Of a stretch of DNA of 64,000 nucleotides, positions 20,281-29,486 are shown in pieces. Origin of the DNA: JAFKFJ01 sp963786445. Its GTDB lineage: Bacteria > Pseudomonadota > Alphaproteobacteria > Acetobacterales > Acetobacteraceae. The notes beneath the pieces were generated by a model that had not been told where the DNA came from, made no database searches, and saw only the letters and a program-made list of their open reading frames with translations. Numbering within the stretch: position 1 is the stretch's first letter; every line of letters begins with the position of its first letter. Both the position numbers and the translations under genes were made by a program. The stretch is from the NCBI GenBank assembly GCA_963786445.1, contig CAWAZU010000029.1:80362-144361 (forward strand), written 5' to 3'.

Positions 20281-20340
20281 GTCCCGTTTCCTCTCCTGAC
20301 CCCGCCGGATCGAGCGTGTGCCCACCGGTCGGGCAGATCA

Positions 20341-21330
20341 TCAAAATTTCTCGCCATTTGTCAAGCCGTTCCGCCCGCTGCCGAGAATCGCGGCGGCGGT
20401 CGGTTCGTCGGTGATCACGGCGTTGATCAGGCTGCCCTCCAGCGCCCCGCGCAGGGCCGCGATTTTTTCGGCCCCGGCCGCGACCCCCACCGTGACACCG
20501 GCGTGCGCCGGCGTCACCGCGAGCCCGGTCACACGTTCGTTGATTGCGCTCGGCACCAGCCGCCCGGCGGCGTCGAAGGCGCGGCCGGCGATCTCGCCCG
20601 CCGCCCCCGCCTCGATCAGCTCGGTCAGCTCGGCGTCCGTGATGCAGCCCGAGGCATGGATCGGCGCCTGCCAATCGATATGGCCGACGCCGACCATGAG
20701 GAACCGGCTTTCGGCGTGGATGTCGCAGAGCGTGCGGTAGGCGAGCTGCGATTGCAGCAGGCGGCGTTCCTCGACGGTGCCGACCACGACCGGCAGCGGC
20801 ATCGGGTAGCACTGCGCGCCGGTGCGCTCGGCGAGCTGCATGACCGGCTCGGCGGCGATGGCACGGCCGTTGCGGGCGATGATGCCGCAGAGCGAGAACA
20901 CCTTGTGCTGCGGCGCGGCCAGCCGGGGCAGTTCGGCGGCGATGGCGCGCAGCGTGCGGCCGGTGGACACCCCGAGCGCCAGCGGCGCTTTCTGGCCGAA
21001 CCAGCGCTCCAGCAGCCGCGCACCGGCGACCGCGACGCTCGCCAGCCCGCCGCCCGGCACCACCTCACAGGCGCGCAGGCGGTAGCGCTGGGTGAGCTGC
21101 TCGCCGAGCGCCATGCAGGCGGCGATCGGGTGATCGACGCGGAATTTGATCAGCTTTTCGGCGACCGCCAGCGACACCAGGCGCTGCGCGGCCTGGCGGG
21201 AGATGTTGAGCGTCGCCGCGATCTCGTCCTGCGTGCGACTCTCGACGTAGTAGAGCCACGCGGCGCGCGCGGCCTGCTCCAGCCTTTCGGCCTGGGGCGC
21301 GCGGCGGCCCGCTTCGGCGTCGTCCGGCAT
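20341..21330 (-). CDS. SorC-family sugar-binding transcriptional regulator
   Basis: DNA-binding regulator of 329 aa. The helix-turn-helix is RTQDEIAATLNISRQAAQRLVSLA (about residues 31-54), followed by the SorC/DeoR C-terminal sugar-phosphate-binding domain. That domain has LGVSTGRTLRAIA, VGVGHIDW, GEIAGRAFDAAGRLV and GVAAGAEKIAALRGAL. It heads the polyol row and likely controls it, as SmoC does in Rhodobacter. A CTGGGC-N14-GCCCAG inverted repeat just upstream of its start is a possible autoregulatory operator. Confidence 0.9.
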   Translation of the reverse strand: MPDDAEAGRRAPQAERLEQAARAAWLYYVESRTQDEIAATLNISRQAAQRLVSLAVAEKLIKFRVDHPIAACMALGEQLTQRYRLRACEVVPGGGLASVAVAGARLLERWFGQKAPLALGVSTGRTLRAIAAELPRLAAPQHKVFSLCGIIARNGRAIAAEPVMQLAERTGAQCYPMPLPVVVGTVEERRLLQSQLAYRTLCDIHAESRFLMVGVGHIDWQAPIHASGCITDAELTELIEAGAAGEIAGRAFDAAGRLVPSAINERVTGLAVTPAHAGVTVGVAAGAEKIAALRGALEGSLINAVITDEPTAAAILGSGRNGLTNGEKF

Positions 21331-21340
21331 GGCGGAGGTC

Positions 21341-21366
21341 CTGGGCGTTTCCGATTATCTGCCCAG
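21341..21366. promoter_or_regulatory. possible operator upstream of the SorC regulator
   Basis: CTGGGC at 21341-21346 and GCCCAG at 21361-21366 form a 6-bp inverted repeat with a 14-base spacer, about 10-35 bases before the regulator's ATG. Arms of this size arise by chance in GC-rich DNA, so this is only a candidate. Confidence 0.25.
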
Positions 21367-21422
21367 TGTAAGGGCAATCGCCACATGGAGACAACACCCG
21401 ACAGCAGCCCGGCCGAGACGGC

Positions 21423-21451
21423 GACGGCCCGCGTCGGGGACGCGGGCCGTC
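21423..21451 (-). terminator. hairpin terminator-like, downstream of the beta-repeat gene
   Basis: GACGGCCCGCGTC at 21423-21435 pairs perfectly with 21439-21451 with a GGG loop, a 13-bp stem. It lies about 50 bases past the stop of the beta-repeat exoprotein gene and before the regulator gene on the same strand, where a terminator is expected. There is no clear T-run. Confidence 0.6.
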
Positions 21452-21499
21452 TTGTAGTCGCCGTAAGGTGAAGCCGGGACGTTCGCCCCGGCCGCGGCC

Positions 21500-22861
21500 T
21501 CAGGCGTGGATGATCTGGTTCGCGGCCACCGTGCCGTGGATCTGCACCGTCGTGCCGTCGGAGAGGGTGAAGGAGAACACGCCGCCGGCGTTCGTCCCGC
21601 CCTGCGCGGTCGTGACATCGCCGGTGGTGTAGCCCGCGCTGAGGTCGAGGAAGTCGCTCGACTGCCAGTTGTTGATCACGACGGTGTGGGCGCCCTCGGA
21701 CGCGAAGCCGAACAGCGAGCCGAACATCACGAACACGTCGCCGCCCGCGCTCGCGCCGGTCAGGGTGGTGTTGCCGGTGAACGGGTTGGCGCCGAAATCG
21801 ACGTTCCACAGCACGACCGTGTCGTTGCCGACCGAGTTCGTCATGTTGATCGAGTCGTTGGTGCCGAAGCCCACCACGACCGCGCCGGTGGCGCTCGCCG
21901 CCGCGCCGATCGTCAGGTTCTCGTTGCTGTTGCCCCAGACCTGGTCGCCGACGTTTTTCGCGCCCAGCACCACCGAGTCCGACGCCATCGAAGTGCTGTC
22001 GGCGCCGCCATGCGCCACGAAGAAGTCCGACGAGTTCGCGCCCAGGCTGAACACGCCGCCGCCGGTGCCGCCGTAGATGGTTTCATGCGCCGCGCCGTAC
22101 AGCGTGCTGGTGCCGGCGCCGCCGACGAACAGGTTGCTGCCGCTGCCGCCCATATAGACCGCCTGGCCGGCGATCACGGTATCCGAGCCGCCGCCGCCGA
22201 AGATCGTATCGGTGCCGCCGATGCCCTGGAACAGCAGCGAGGTCGAGCCGCTGACGCTGACCACGTCGTTGCCGGTGCCGAAGCCGAAGAACGCCATGCT
22301 GCCGGCGGAGGCCACCGCGGTGGACGACCCGGAGACCGAGGCACTGCTGTTGATGGTGCTCGCGCCGCCCGACTGGATGATCATCTGGGTCGCCGCCAGC
22401 GCCAGCACGTCGTTGGTGCCGCCGTCCAGCTGCACCGTCTGGCCGGCGCCGGTGGCGCTCACGACGTTGGTGCCGCCGGCGAAGCTCAACAGCGCCCCGG
22501 GGGCCGAATCGGCGACCGTGCCGCCAACCGACCCGGTGGAAAGCACCGTGCCGGCGTTGCCGCTGTAGTTCAGGTCGCCGATGATGACGGTGCTCGGGTC
22601 GGTGCTGGTCAGGCTGCCGGCGCCCATGTAGATGACGAACTCGTAGCCGGCCGGCACTCCGATCGTGCCGGTGTCGCTCGTCGGAATGATCAGGGTCTGG
22701 CCTGGGCCGGTGCTGGGCGGCAGCGCGGCGGTGCTGCCGGCCACCGTAACGGCACTGGACACGGAGAGCGCCGACGCAAACTTCTCCAGCAACTGACCGG
22801 TCAGGGCGCCGCTGGTGCTGACGGATGCGCTTCCAACGCCGACGATCGTGGTGCCCGACAT
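21500..22861 (-). CDS. beta-repeat (RTX/adhesin-like) exoprotein
   Basis: A 453-residue protein with no classical signal peptide and no cysteine, rich in Gly, Ser, Thr, Asp and Asn. From about residue 120 it is made of irregular repeats such as GGGGSDTVIAG, GGSGSNLFVGGAGTSTLYG and ETIYGGTGGG, and GNDVVSVSG and GTNDSINMTN, resembling RTX/haemolysin-type calcium-binding or beta-solenoid exoproteins. It ends in DGTTVQIHGTVAANQIIHA, a style common at type I secretion C-termini. No T1SS genes are near. It has its own promoter at 22900-22928. Role (adhesion, biofilm) is inference. Confidence 0.75.
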   Translation of the reverse strand: MSGTTIVGVGSASVSTSGALTGQLLEKFASALSVSSAVTVAGSTAALPPSTGPGQTLIIPTSDTGTIGVPAGYEFVIYMGAGSLTSTDPSTVIIGDLNYSGNAGTVLSTGSVGGTVADSAPGALLSFAGGTNVVSATGAGQTVQLDGGTNDVLALAATQMIIQSGGASTINSSASVSGSSTAVASAGSMAFFGFGTGNDVVSVSGSTSLLFQGIGGTDTIFGGGGSDTVIAGQAVYMGGSGSNLFVGGAGTSTLYGAAHETIYGGTGGGVFSLGANSSDFFVAHGGADSTSMASDSVVLGAKNVGDQVWGNSNENLTIGAAASATGAVVVGFGTNDSINMTNSVGNDTVVLWNVDFGANPFTGNTTLTGASAGGDVFVMFGSLFGFASEGAHTVVINNWQSSDFLDLSAGYTTGDVTTAQGGTNAGGVFSFTLSDGTTVQIHGTVAANQIIHA

Positions 22862-23202
22862 CTCTAAACACCCTTGCCCAGTGAAGTTTTGTTGGCGCCT
22901 TTTTAACCGGAAAGGCCATCCATGTCAAAGGCAATTTCGATTCCGACACTCCTCGGGCGGCGGCCGTTCGACCGCCCGCGCCAGCAACGAAAATTCAACG
23001 ATACCTGATGGTTACGATACGCTCGTGCGACCGTTGCGTAGCTGCCGGACGGGATTCGCCGACAGTCGATCAAGCAATGGTCATCCGTGAACGGCGGTCC
23101 CATGCCGGGGAAAGAATGAATCGCCGCGGCGCCGGCTGACCGCTCCGCACCCGCGCAGCCGGTCCGGGGGCTCGTCGCCGCGCCGGCGGCCCGGTGGATC
23201 GG
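22862..23202. other. intergenic region, 341 bases
   Basis: Separates two minus-strand genes. The left part holds the promoter and leader of the beta-repeat exoprotein gene and is less GC-rich than its surroundings. The rest (about 22930-23200) shows no convincing gene or structure to me. Confidence 0.6.
22900..22928 (-). promoter_or_regulatory. sigma70-type promoter of the beta-repeat exoprotein gene
   Basis: On the minus strand TTGACA (22923-22928) is followed after exactly 17 bases by TAAAAA (22900-22905). The -35 matches the consensus fully and the -10 matches at four of six. The expected start of transcription would leave a leader of about 30 bases before the ATG at 22861. It is one of the few near-consensus promoters I see in the window. 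Confidence 0.6.
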
Positions 23203-24114
23203 TCAAGGCCTCATGGCGCCCCGCGTATTGACGTAGATCGCGTACAGCGACGTATGCCCGCAGATATAGAGCCGGTTGCGGCTGGAACCGCCGAAGGCGA
23301 CATTCGCGACCTTTTCCGGCACGCGGATCTTGCCGATCAACTCGCCGGCCGGCGTGATGCACTGCACGCCGTCTCCCGCACTGGTCCAGATGTTGCCATC
23401 CACGTCGATGCGAAACCCGTCCGGAATGCCGGGCGACACCTCGGCGACCGCGCGCCCGCCGGTGAGCCGCCCCTCGGCATCGACCGCGAAGCCGCGGATA
23501 TGGTGCGGCCAGTCGGGATTGGGCCAGAAGCCGGAATCGGCAATATAGAGCGTACTCTCGTCCGGCGAGAAGGCGAGGCCGTTCGGCCGGCGGAAATCGT
23601 CGGCCACTACGCGCAACGAACCGTCACGCGGGTCGAAGCGATAGACGTTGCAGCTGCCGATCTCGCTCTCGGCCTTGCCGCCCTCGTATTCCGCGGAAAT
23701 TCCGTAGGTCGGATCGGTGAACCAGATCGTGCCGTCCGACCTCGCCACCACGTCGTTGGGCGCGTTCAGCCGCTTGCCCTGATAGCGGTCGGCGATCACG
23801 GTGATGCTGCCGTCGTGCTCGGTGCGCGTGACGCGGCGCGTCTGGTGTTCGCAGGTGACCAGCCGCCCTTGGCGATCGCGCGTGTTGCCGTTGGCGAAAT
23901 TGGAGGGGGCGCGGAAGACGCTGACTGCCCCGGTCTCCTCGTCCAGCCGCCACATCCGGTTGTTCGGGATGTCGCTCCAGATCAGACACCGCAGGTCCGC
24001 GAAATACACCGGCCCCTCGGCCCAGCGCATGCCGGTATGCAACCGCTCCAGCCAGACGATCGGGATGGTGTACTGGCGAAAGCGCGGATCGAGGATCTCG
24101 AACGGGTCGTCCAT
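23203..24114 (-). CDS. SMP-30/gluconolactonase-family lactonase
   Basis: Six-bladed beta-propeller lactonase of the SMP-30/gluconolactonase family, about 303 aa, which would open a sugar lactone. Visible family signatures are WAEGPVYFADLRCLIWSDI (with the metal-ligand Glu near residue 33), APNDVVARSDGTIWFTDPTYG, RPNGLAFSPDESTLYIADSG and PDGFRIDVDGNIW. The ATG at 24114 has GGGAGAG eight bases before it. It is the last gene of the row SBP-ATPase-permease-lactonase, so it likely acts on the oxidised form of the sugar that transporter imports. Confidence 0.9.
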   Translation of the reverse strand: MDDPFEILDPRFRQYTIPIVWLERLHTGMRWAEGPVYFADLRCLIWSDIPNNRMWRLDEETGAVSVFRAPSNFANGNTRDRQGRLVTCEHQTRRVTRTEHDGSITVIADRYQGKRLNAPNDVVARSDGTIWFTDPTYGISAEYEGGKAESEIGSCNVYRFDPRDGSLRVVADDFRRPNGLAFSPDESTLYIADSGFWPNPDWPHHIRGFAVDAEGRLTGGRAVAEVSPGIPDGFRIDVDGNIWTSAGDGVQCITPAGELIGKIRVPEKVANVAFGGSSRNRLYICGHTSLYAIYVNTRGAMRP

Positions 24115-24145
24115 TGCGGTGTCTCTCCCGGTTCGGGGCATGCGG

Positions 24146-25219
24146 TCACTCGGGCTCGGCGCGGTCCGTGGCGGCCGCGCCCTTCGCGCCGGCCGCGGCC
24201 CGGCGCCGCGCGGCCGCGTACACCGACAGCCCGACCGCCACGATCAGGATGCCCCCGTTGAAGAAATACTGTACGTAGAAAGCGGCGCCGAGCTGCTGCA
24301 CGCCGGAAAACGAGAACGCCAGGATCAGCACGGCCAGCAGCGTGCCGACGACGTTGACCCGGCCGGGATGGATCGAGGTCGCGCCGAGCAGCGTCGAGGC
24401 GAAGGCGGGCAGCAGATATTCCGGCCCGACCGAGGGCGTCCCGGTCTCCAGAATGCTGCCGAGCAGGATGCCGGCGATGCCGCTCAACACGCCGGCCGTG
24501 ACGAACGCGCCGCAGATATAGCGCTGCGTGCGGATGCCGAGCAGCGCCGCGGCGCGCGGGCTTGCGCCGATGACGTACAGGCTGCGCCCGACCGGCAGGC
24601 GTTCCGTGACCACCCACAGCGCCGCCGCCGCCGCCACCACGTACAGCGCCGGCAGCGGGATGTGCCAGACGATGTTGGACAGGCCGGTGAAGCTGTCCGG
24701 CAGATTGGGCGCGGTGATCTGCGCGCCGCCGCTGTACCAGTTGGAAATGCCGTAGAGCAGCGTGCCGACGCCCATGGTCGCGATGAACGAGTCGATGCCG
24801 AAGCGCGTCACCAGCAGCCCGTTCGCCAGGCCGATCAGCACCGCCGCGACCAGCACCACGGCCGCGGCGACCGGCCAGGGCAACCCGTTCTGCACCTGCA
24901 GCCCGATGATCAGCACCTGCGCCATGCCGAGATGGAAGCCCACGGAGAGATCGAACTGCCGTGTGGCCAGCGGCACCATCTCGGCCAGCGCCAGCATCGC
25001 GGTGACCGACTGCCCGACCAGCACGGTGTTGATGTTCATGCCGCTGAAAAAACTCTTCGGCCGCAGCAGGCCGAACACGATCATCACCAGCACGAACACG
25101 ACCGCGAGCCCGTAGATCGAAGCAAGCTCGGCGAGCCGTCCGCGCGCGCCGCGCGAAACCTCCCGCCGCACGGCACGGCCGCGCGCCGCCCAGTCCCCGC
25201 CGGCGACCCGTTCATCCAC
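24146..25219 (-). CDS. sugar ABC transporter permease (RbsC type)
   Basis: BPD_transp_2 inner-membrane permease, 357 aa. A charged N-terminus of about 35 residues precedes hydrophobic segments beginning YGLAVVFVLVMIVFGLL. PLATRQFDLSVGFHLGMAQ replaces the usual GGIDLSVG loop, and IGASPRAAALLGIRT is the ATPase-contact loop. The tail is Ala/Arg-rich and cytoplasmic. The GTG start overlaps the ATPase stop by 8 bases. It belongs with the genes at 25212-27949. Confidence 0.92.
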   Translation of the reverse strand: MDERVAGGDWAARGRAVRREVSRGARGRLAELASIYGLAVVFVLVMIVFGLLRPKSFFSGMNINTVLVGQSVTAMLALAEMVPLATRQFDLSVGFHLGMAQVLIIGLQVQNGLPWPVAAAVVLVAAVLIGLANGLLVTRFGIDSFIATMGVGTLLYGISNWYSGGAQITAPNLPDSFTGLSNIVWHIPLPALYVVAAAAALWVVTERLPVGRSLYVIGASPRAAALLGIRTQRYICGAFVTAGVLSGIAGILLGSILETGTPSVGPEYLLPAFASTLLGATSIHPGRVNVVGTLLAVLILAFSFSGVQQLGAAFYVQYFFNGGILIVAVGLSVYAAARRRAAAGAKGAAATDRAEPE

Positions 25220-26756
25220 GGTGCATCTCTCCCGCCGCGGTGCCGTCGGCCGCGTGCCGGCTGCCGAGCGAGGCGCGCGCGACCAGGTTGTCCACGGTCA
25301 GCGACTCGCCGCGCAGTTCGCCCACGATGCGGCCGCGGCCGACCACCAGCGCACGGTCGCAGAGCGATGCCACCTCGTCGAAATCCGACGAGACCACCAG
25401 GATCGCCGCGCCGTCCCGCGCCACCGCGCCGAGCAGGCGATGGATGGACAGCTTGGCGCCGACATCGACGCCGGCCGTCGGCTCCTCCATGACGAACAGG
25501 CGCGCCTTGGATTGCAGCCAGCGGGCGACGAACACCTTCTGCTGGTTGCCGCCGCTCAGCCAGTCGATCAGCAGCGCCGGGTCGCGCGGGCGGACATCCA
25601 GCCGGTCCAGGATGGCGGCGGCCTCGCGGCGCTCCCGCGCCGGACCGGTCAGGCGCCAGGCACTGCCGCCCGCGATCCCCGGATGCGGCAGCAGGTTCTC
25701 CTGCACCGACAGGCCCGCAAGCGCGCTCTCGCGCGGGCGGTCGGCCGGCAGCAGCGCGACGCCGCGGGCAATGCGATCCGCGATGCCGTCGCCGAGCGGC
25801 AACGCGGCGCCGCCGAGGCGAATCTCGCCGCCATCCGCCCTGACGGCGCCGAACACGGTGCGGCCGATCGTCTCGTGGCCGGCACCGCGCAACCCGACCA
25901 GCCCCACGATCTCGCCGGCGCCGACACGGAAATCCACCGGGCCGATATCGCCGCAGCGCAGTCCGGCGACCTCCAGCCCGGCTCGCGCGCCGGCTGCGGC
26001 GGGGTGGTGGTGCATGTGCAGCATCTCGACGGCATGGCCCAGCATGTCCTGCACCAGGTCCTGCGGCACGATCTCGCGGATCGACGCGGTGCGCACGCGG
26101 CGGCCGTCGCGCAGCACGGTCGCGCGATCGGCCAGTCCGAACAGTTCGCCCAGACGGTGCGTGACATAAATCACCCCGCAGCCCGATGCGCGCAGGCGGC
26201 GCAGCACGTCGAACAGATGCACGGCGTCCGGTTCCGGCAGTGCGGCGGTCGGCTCGTCGAGCACCACCACCCGCGCCTGCCGCGACAGCGCGCGCACGAT
26301 GCCGAGGATCGCCTTGCCGGCCGCGGACAGCGTGCCGACGGGGGCGCGCGCATCCGGCGGTTCCACGCCCATGGCGGCGTAGATCTCGCGCGCCCGCTGC
26401 CACACCAGCGGCCAGTCGATCAGGCCGTGCCGGCGCGGGAATCCGGCAACGAGGGCCACATTCTCGCCGATGCTGAGCTCGTCCACCAGGCCGAGATCCT
26501 GATGCACGAAGGAAAGCGGCAGATGCGCGCCATGCCGGGCCAGCGGCTCGCCCAGCAGGCGGATCTCGCCGGCGTCCGGAGGATGGACGCCGGCGAGGAT
26601 CTTGATGAGGGTGGACTTGCCCGCCCCGTTCTCACCGACCAGGGCGTGGATCTCCCCGGCGTTGACGGTCAGGTCCACATGGTCGAGCGCCAGGGTCGCG
26701 CCGAACCGTTTCGTGAGCCCCCGGATCTCCAGCACGGGGGCCTGTCCGACCGTCAC
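25212..26756 (-). CDS. sugar ABC transporter ATP-binding protein (RbsA type)
   Basis: Double-ATPase subunit of about 514 aa. The first half has Walker A VGENGAGKST near residue 45, SAAGKAILGIVRAL as a degenerate signature, and VVVLDEPTAALPE. The second half has a non-canonical Walker A GLRGAGHETI, LSGGNQQKV and LFVMEEPTAGVDVG, where Glu-Glu replaces the usual Asp-Glu. I chose GTG at 26756, 11 bases after the binding-protein stop; a GTG at 26750 is also possible. Downstream it overlaps the permease. Confidence 0.9.
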   Translation of the reverse strand: MTVGQAPVLEIRGLTKRFGATLALDHVDLTVNAGEIHALVGENGAGKSTLIKILAGVHPPDAGEIRLLGEPLARHGAHLPLSFVHQDLGLVDELSIGENVALVAGFPRRHGLIDWPLVWQRAREIYAAMGVEPPDARAPVGTLSAAGKAILGIVRALSRQARVVVLDEPTAALPEPDAVHLFDVLRRLRASGCGVIYVTHRLGELFGLADRATVLRDGRRVRTASIREIVPQDLVQDMLGHAVEMLHMHHHPAAAGARAGLEVAGLRCGDIGPVDFRVGAGEIVGLVGLRGAGHETIGRTVFGAVRADGGEIRLGGAALPLGDGIADRIARGVALLPADRPRESALAGLSVQENLLPHPGIAGGSAWRLTGPARERREAAAILDRLDVRPRDPALLIDWLSGGNQQKVFVARWLQSKARLFVMEEPTAGVDVGAKLSIHRLLGAVARDGAAILVVSSDFDEVASLCDRALVVGRGRIVGELRGESLTVDNLVARASLGSRHAADGTAAGEMHRG

Positions 26757-26767
26757 CGGGGGATCCG

Positions 26768-27949
26768 TCAGCAGGGGTTGTTGGTGCCTTTCCAGATGTT
26801 GAGGTAGTGGCACGCAAAGTTGTTGCTCGGCACGAACTCGTGGTTCTTGCCGCCCTCGGCGTCCACGTTGTCCCTGGTGATGATGTAGGTGGGCTGGACG
26901 AACTTCGCCGGCGGCTCGCCCGCCATCGCATGCACCACCGCGTCCACCGCTTCGTAGCCGAACAGCGTGCTCGGCTCGGGAACGCTGGCGACTTCGTAGT
27001 TGCCCTTGCGGATCAGGTCGTAGGTGGCCGGCGGCGCATCGGCGCCGACCAGATGCGCCTTGTCGGGCGTCACGCCGGCGGCGTGCAGCGAGGAGGCGAC
27101 ATAGGGATAGTAGTCGTCGCAGCACGTGGTCATCCACCAGCCGTCGCCGAAGCGCGCGAGCAGGCCGGAGACGGTCGGCGCGACGCGCGTGGTCAGATCG
27201 CCGATCGGCACGTTGGCGATTTCCAGCAGCTTGCAGCCGGCGCAGTTCTTCATCGGCTCGGTCGCGGCACGCGCCTTGAAGCGGGCGATGGCGAAGCTGT
27301 TGTCCACCATGTGGATCACGCGCGCCTTGCCGTCCGACATCGCGATCACATAGGCGGCCTGCGACTGGCCGATCTCGGCGGCGCTGGAGGCGATGTTCTG
27401 ATAGAGGCCGAGCTGCGGGCTGGGACCGGGGAACGCCGTGGCATGGATGCCGATCACCGGGATGCCGTGCGCGATCGCCGCCTTGATCGGCCGCTGCAGC
27501 GCATTGGCATCGGCCGGCGTGATGATGGCGACCGGGCCGGCCGCCAGCGCCTGCTGCATGGCGGCGAGCTGGCCGCTGACGGTGCCCTGCCCGTTGAACG
27601 TCAGCACCTTCCAGCCCAGTGCCTTTGCCGCCTGGCGCACGCCGTTGCCCCAGCCGATATAGGTCGAATAAGACTCATCGCCCGAAACCCAGGCGATGGT
27701 GGCCGATGCCGCGCTCGCGCGCGGGCCGGTGGTGGGACCCTTCCATTCCGTCTGCGGCTTGGTGCGCTCGGCGACGATCGCCTTCGCCTGGTCCACCGAC
27801 ATGTTGGCGTCGATGACCGGCTCGCCCCAGCCGGGGAACGGCTCGGCGCGGGTCCCGGCATGGGCGATGCCGATCAGCCCGGCGCTCGCCGCCAGCAAGC
27901 CGGCCCCGGCCAGCAGGCCGGCGAGCCGCGTTGTCGGACGCTTCCGCAT
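26768..27949 (-). CDS. sugar ABC transporter periplasmic binding protein
   Basis: Periplasmic-binding-protein-like (peripla_BP_4) protein, 393 aa. Signal peptide MRKRPTTRLAGLLAGAGLLAASAGLIGIAHA. The mature part has TIAWVSGDESYSTYIGWGNGVR, GPVAIITPADANALQRPI, IPVIGIHATAFPG and LVGADAPPATYDLIRKG. It is longer than RbsB and has two Cys pairs (NCAGC, TTCCDD). GGAGGAAGACC stands before the ATG. It is the first transporter gene after the DRL-like gene. Ligand unknown; the context suggests a sugar or polyol whose product is a lactone. Confidence 0.9.
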   Translation of the reverse strand: MRKRPTTRLAGLLAGAGLLAASAGLIGIAHAGTRAEPFPGWGEPVIDANMSVDQAKAIVAERTKPQTEWKGPTTGPRASAASATIAWVSGDESYSTYIGWGNGVRQAAKALGWKVLTFNGQGTVSGQLAAMQQALAAGPVAIITPADANALQRPIKAAIAHGIPVIGIHATAFPGPSPQLGLYQNIASSAAEIGQSQAAYVIAMSDGKARVIHMVDNSFAIARFKARAATEPMKNCAGCKLLEIANVPIGDLTTRVAPTVSGLLARFGDGWWMTTCCDDYYPYVASSLHAAGVTPDKAHLVGADAPPATYDLIRKGNYEVASVPEPSTLFGYEAVDAVVHAMAGEPPAKFVQPTYIITRDNVDAEGGKNHEFVPSNNFACHYLNIWKGTNNPC

Positions 27950-27998
27950 GGTCTTCCTCCCTCGCTTCTTGTGATTTCCTCCCGGGCCGCCATGCCCG

Positions 27999-29373
27999 CT
28001 ATTCGGCGGCTCGCGGCAGCTCGGTACTGGTGCCGCGCGGCGTCGCGGGCCAGCATGGTGTCCTGCAGCGCGCGCAGGTGATAGAGCGTGGTGTCGGTGC
28101 GCAGCTCTACCATGTCGGTCGTGATCGCCTGGTCGGTCGCGACCTCGCGCAGCAGCTTCGCACCCGGCAGCAGGCCGAGCGGCACAACGCGTTCGCGACA
28201 GGTCTGATCGTACAGGTCGTTCAGCGCATAGACCGACGACCCGCCCGGCCCCTCGATGATCTCGCCGGCCTTGAGCGGGCGTTTCGCGGCACCGAACACT
28301 TCGGTGACCATGCCGAGCTTCGGCACGATGGTCGGATGGCGGAACTCCACGGCGTTGACGATGGAGAGCGGGATCTCGTTCGTCACCAGGTGATACGGCG
28401 TGTACATGATGTAGTAGCCGTCGCTGCCGGTGACATCGAGATAGTCGAGGTCCTCGCGGATCTGCGCGTGGTCGGTGTGAACAACCAGGAACACCCCCGG
28501 CGTGACGCTGCGGTCGAAGTCGATGCTGCCGTCCGGGTGCTTCAGCGGCCGGGCATAGTCCACCACGCCGCGGCGGTTGAGGATGCCGCCCTCGGCGATC
28601 GGGCGGAAGATGCGCGGGATTTCGTTCACGCCGGCCACCGGCCCGTGCATGCCGCGGATGTCGGGCAGCAGCCCGGTGTAGTTCGAGATGCAGGCCATCT
28701 CGATCATGGTCTTGGTCGCGTCGCGGAAGGTGACGAGGAAATGCGGGTTGATGCCGAGCCGGCGCGCATCCTCGCCGACGCTGTCGGGCGTGGCGTAGCG
28801 GTCGAACAGGCCGACGCTGGAGGGCGCCTTGCCGACTGCCACCACCTCGAAGCCGAGCGCGCTGTAGCGGTCGAAATACTCCGCGATCAGTCCCGGCTCG
28901 TCGCCCGAAGATACCGTGTACACGAGTCCCGAGTTCTGCGCCATGCGGTGCAGGAACGGCCCGACGACCACGTCGGTCTCGACATTGAGCATGATGACAT
29001 GCTTGCGGGCCTGCAATCCGCGCAGCGCCACATCGGCGCCGATCTCGGTGTTGCCGGTCGCCTCCACCACCGCGTCGATCTCCAGTTCGGCCACCAGATC
29101 GGCGTCCTCGGTGACCACCGGGCGCTGCCGACGCAACGCGTCTGCGGCCGCTCCGGCGCTGTTGGTGACGACCACGTCGTCGGCGCGCTGGCCGCAGAGT
29201 TCGAAGGCGCGGCGGGCGCGGCCGATGCTCAGATCGGCGATCACCGCGGTGCGGATGCCGCGCATCAGGCCGATCTGGCAGATGGCGCCGGTTCCCATGC
29301 GGCCGGCACCGACGAAGCCGACCTGAATCGGCCTGCCCGCGGCATGGCGGGCGTCGAGCGCCTGCTTGATCAT
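27999..29373 (-). CDS. DXR-II/DRL-like NAD(P)-dependent oxidoreductase with SAF domain, one frameshift
   Basis: Rossmann oxidoreductase related to homoserine dehydrogenase, with a C-terminal SAF domain, in the family of Brucella DRL (a second type of DXP reductoisomerase, from memory). It shows VGFVGAGRMGTG (NAD(P) site, about residues 17-28), AVVEATGNTEIGAD, HVIMLNVETDVVVGP, YTVSSGDEPG, VAVGKAP, the SAF start RPLKAGEII and the ending LRALQDTMLARDA. As printed, the frame runs on past this into the next gene. Removing one base near 28035 gives a short tail (GTSTELPRAAE) and a stop at 27999, about 457 aa. GGAGGTGTCCG before ATG 29373 is a strong ribosome site. The transporter context argues for sugar catabolism, not isoprenoid synthesis. 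Confidence 0.85.
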
Positions 29374-29409
29374 CGGACACCTCCTGCTAGCCTTGCACCG
29401 CGGCATAGC

Positions 29410-29424
29410 ATATCATCAGGATAT
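29410..29424. promoter_or_regulatory. candidate operator in the divergent DRL-like/GntR region
   Basis: ATATC at 29410-29414 and GATAT at 29420-29424 form a perfect 5-bp inverted repeat with a 5-base spacer, in an AT-rich island between the two divergent starts. Position and symmetry fit a binding site for the adjacent GntR regulator. It is a candidate only. Confidence 0.4.
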
Positions 29425-29486
29425 CTGACAACCCGACTCGCGCCTGGGAAATGCCTCGCAGCCGCAACAGAGATGACGGAGCACGC

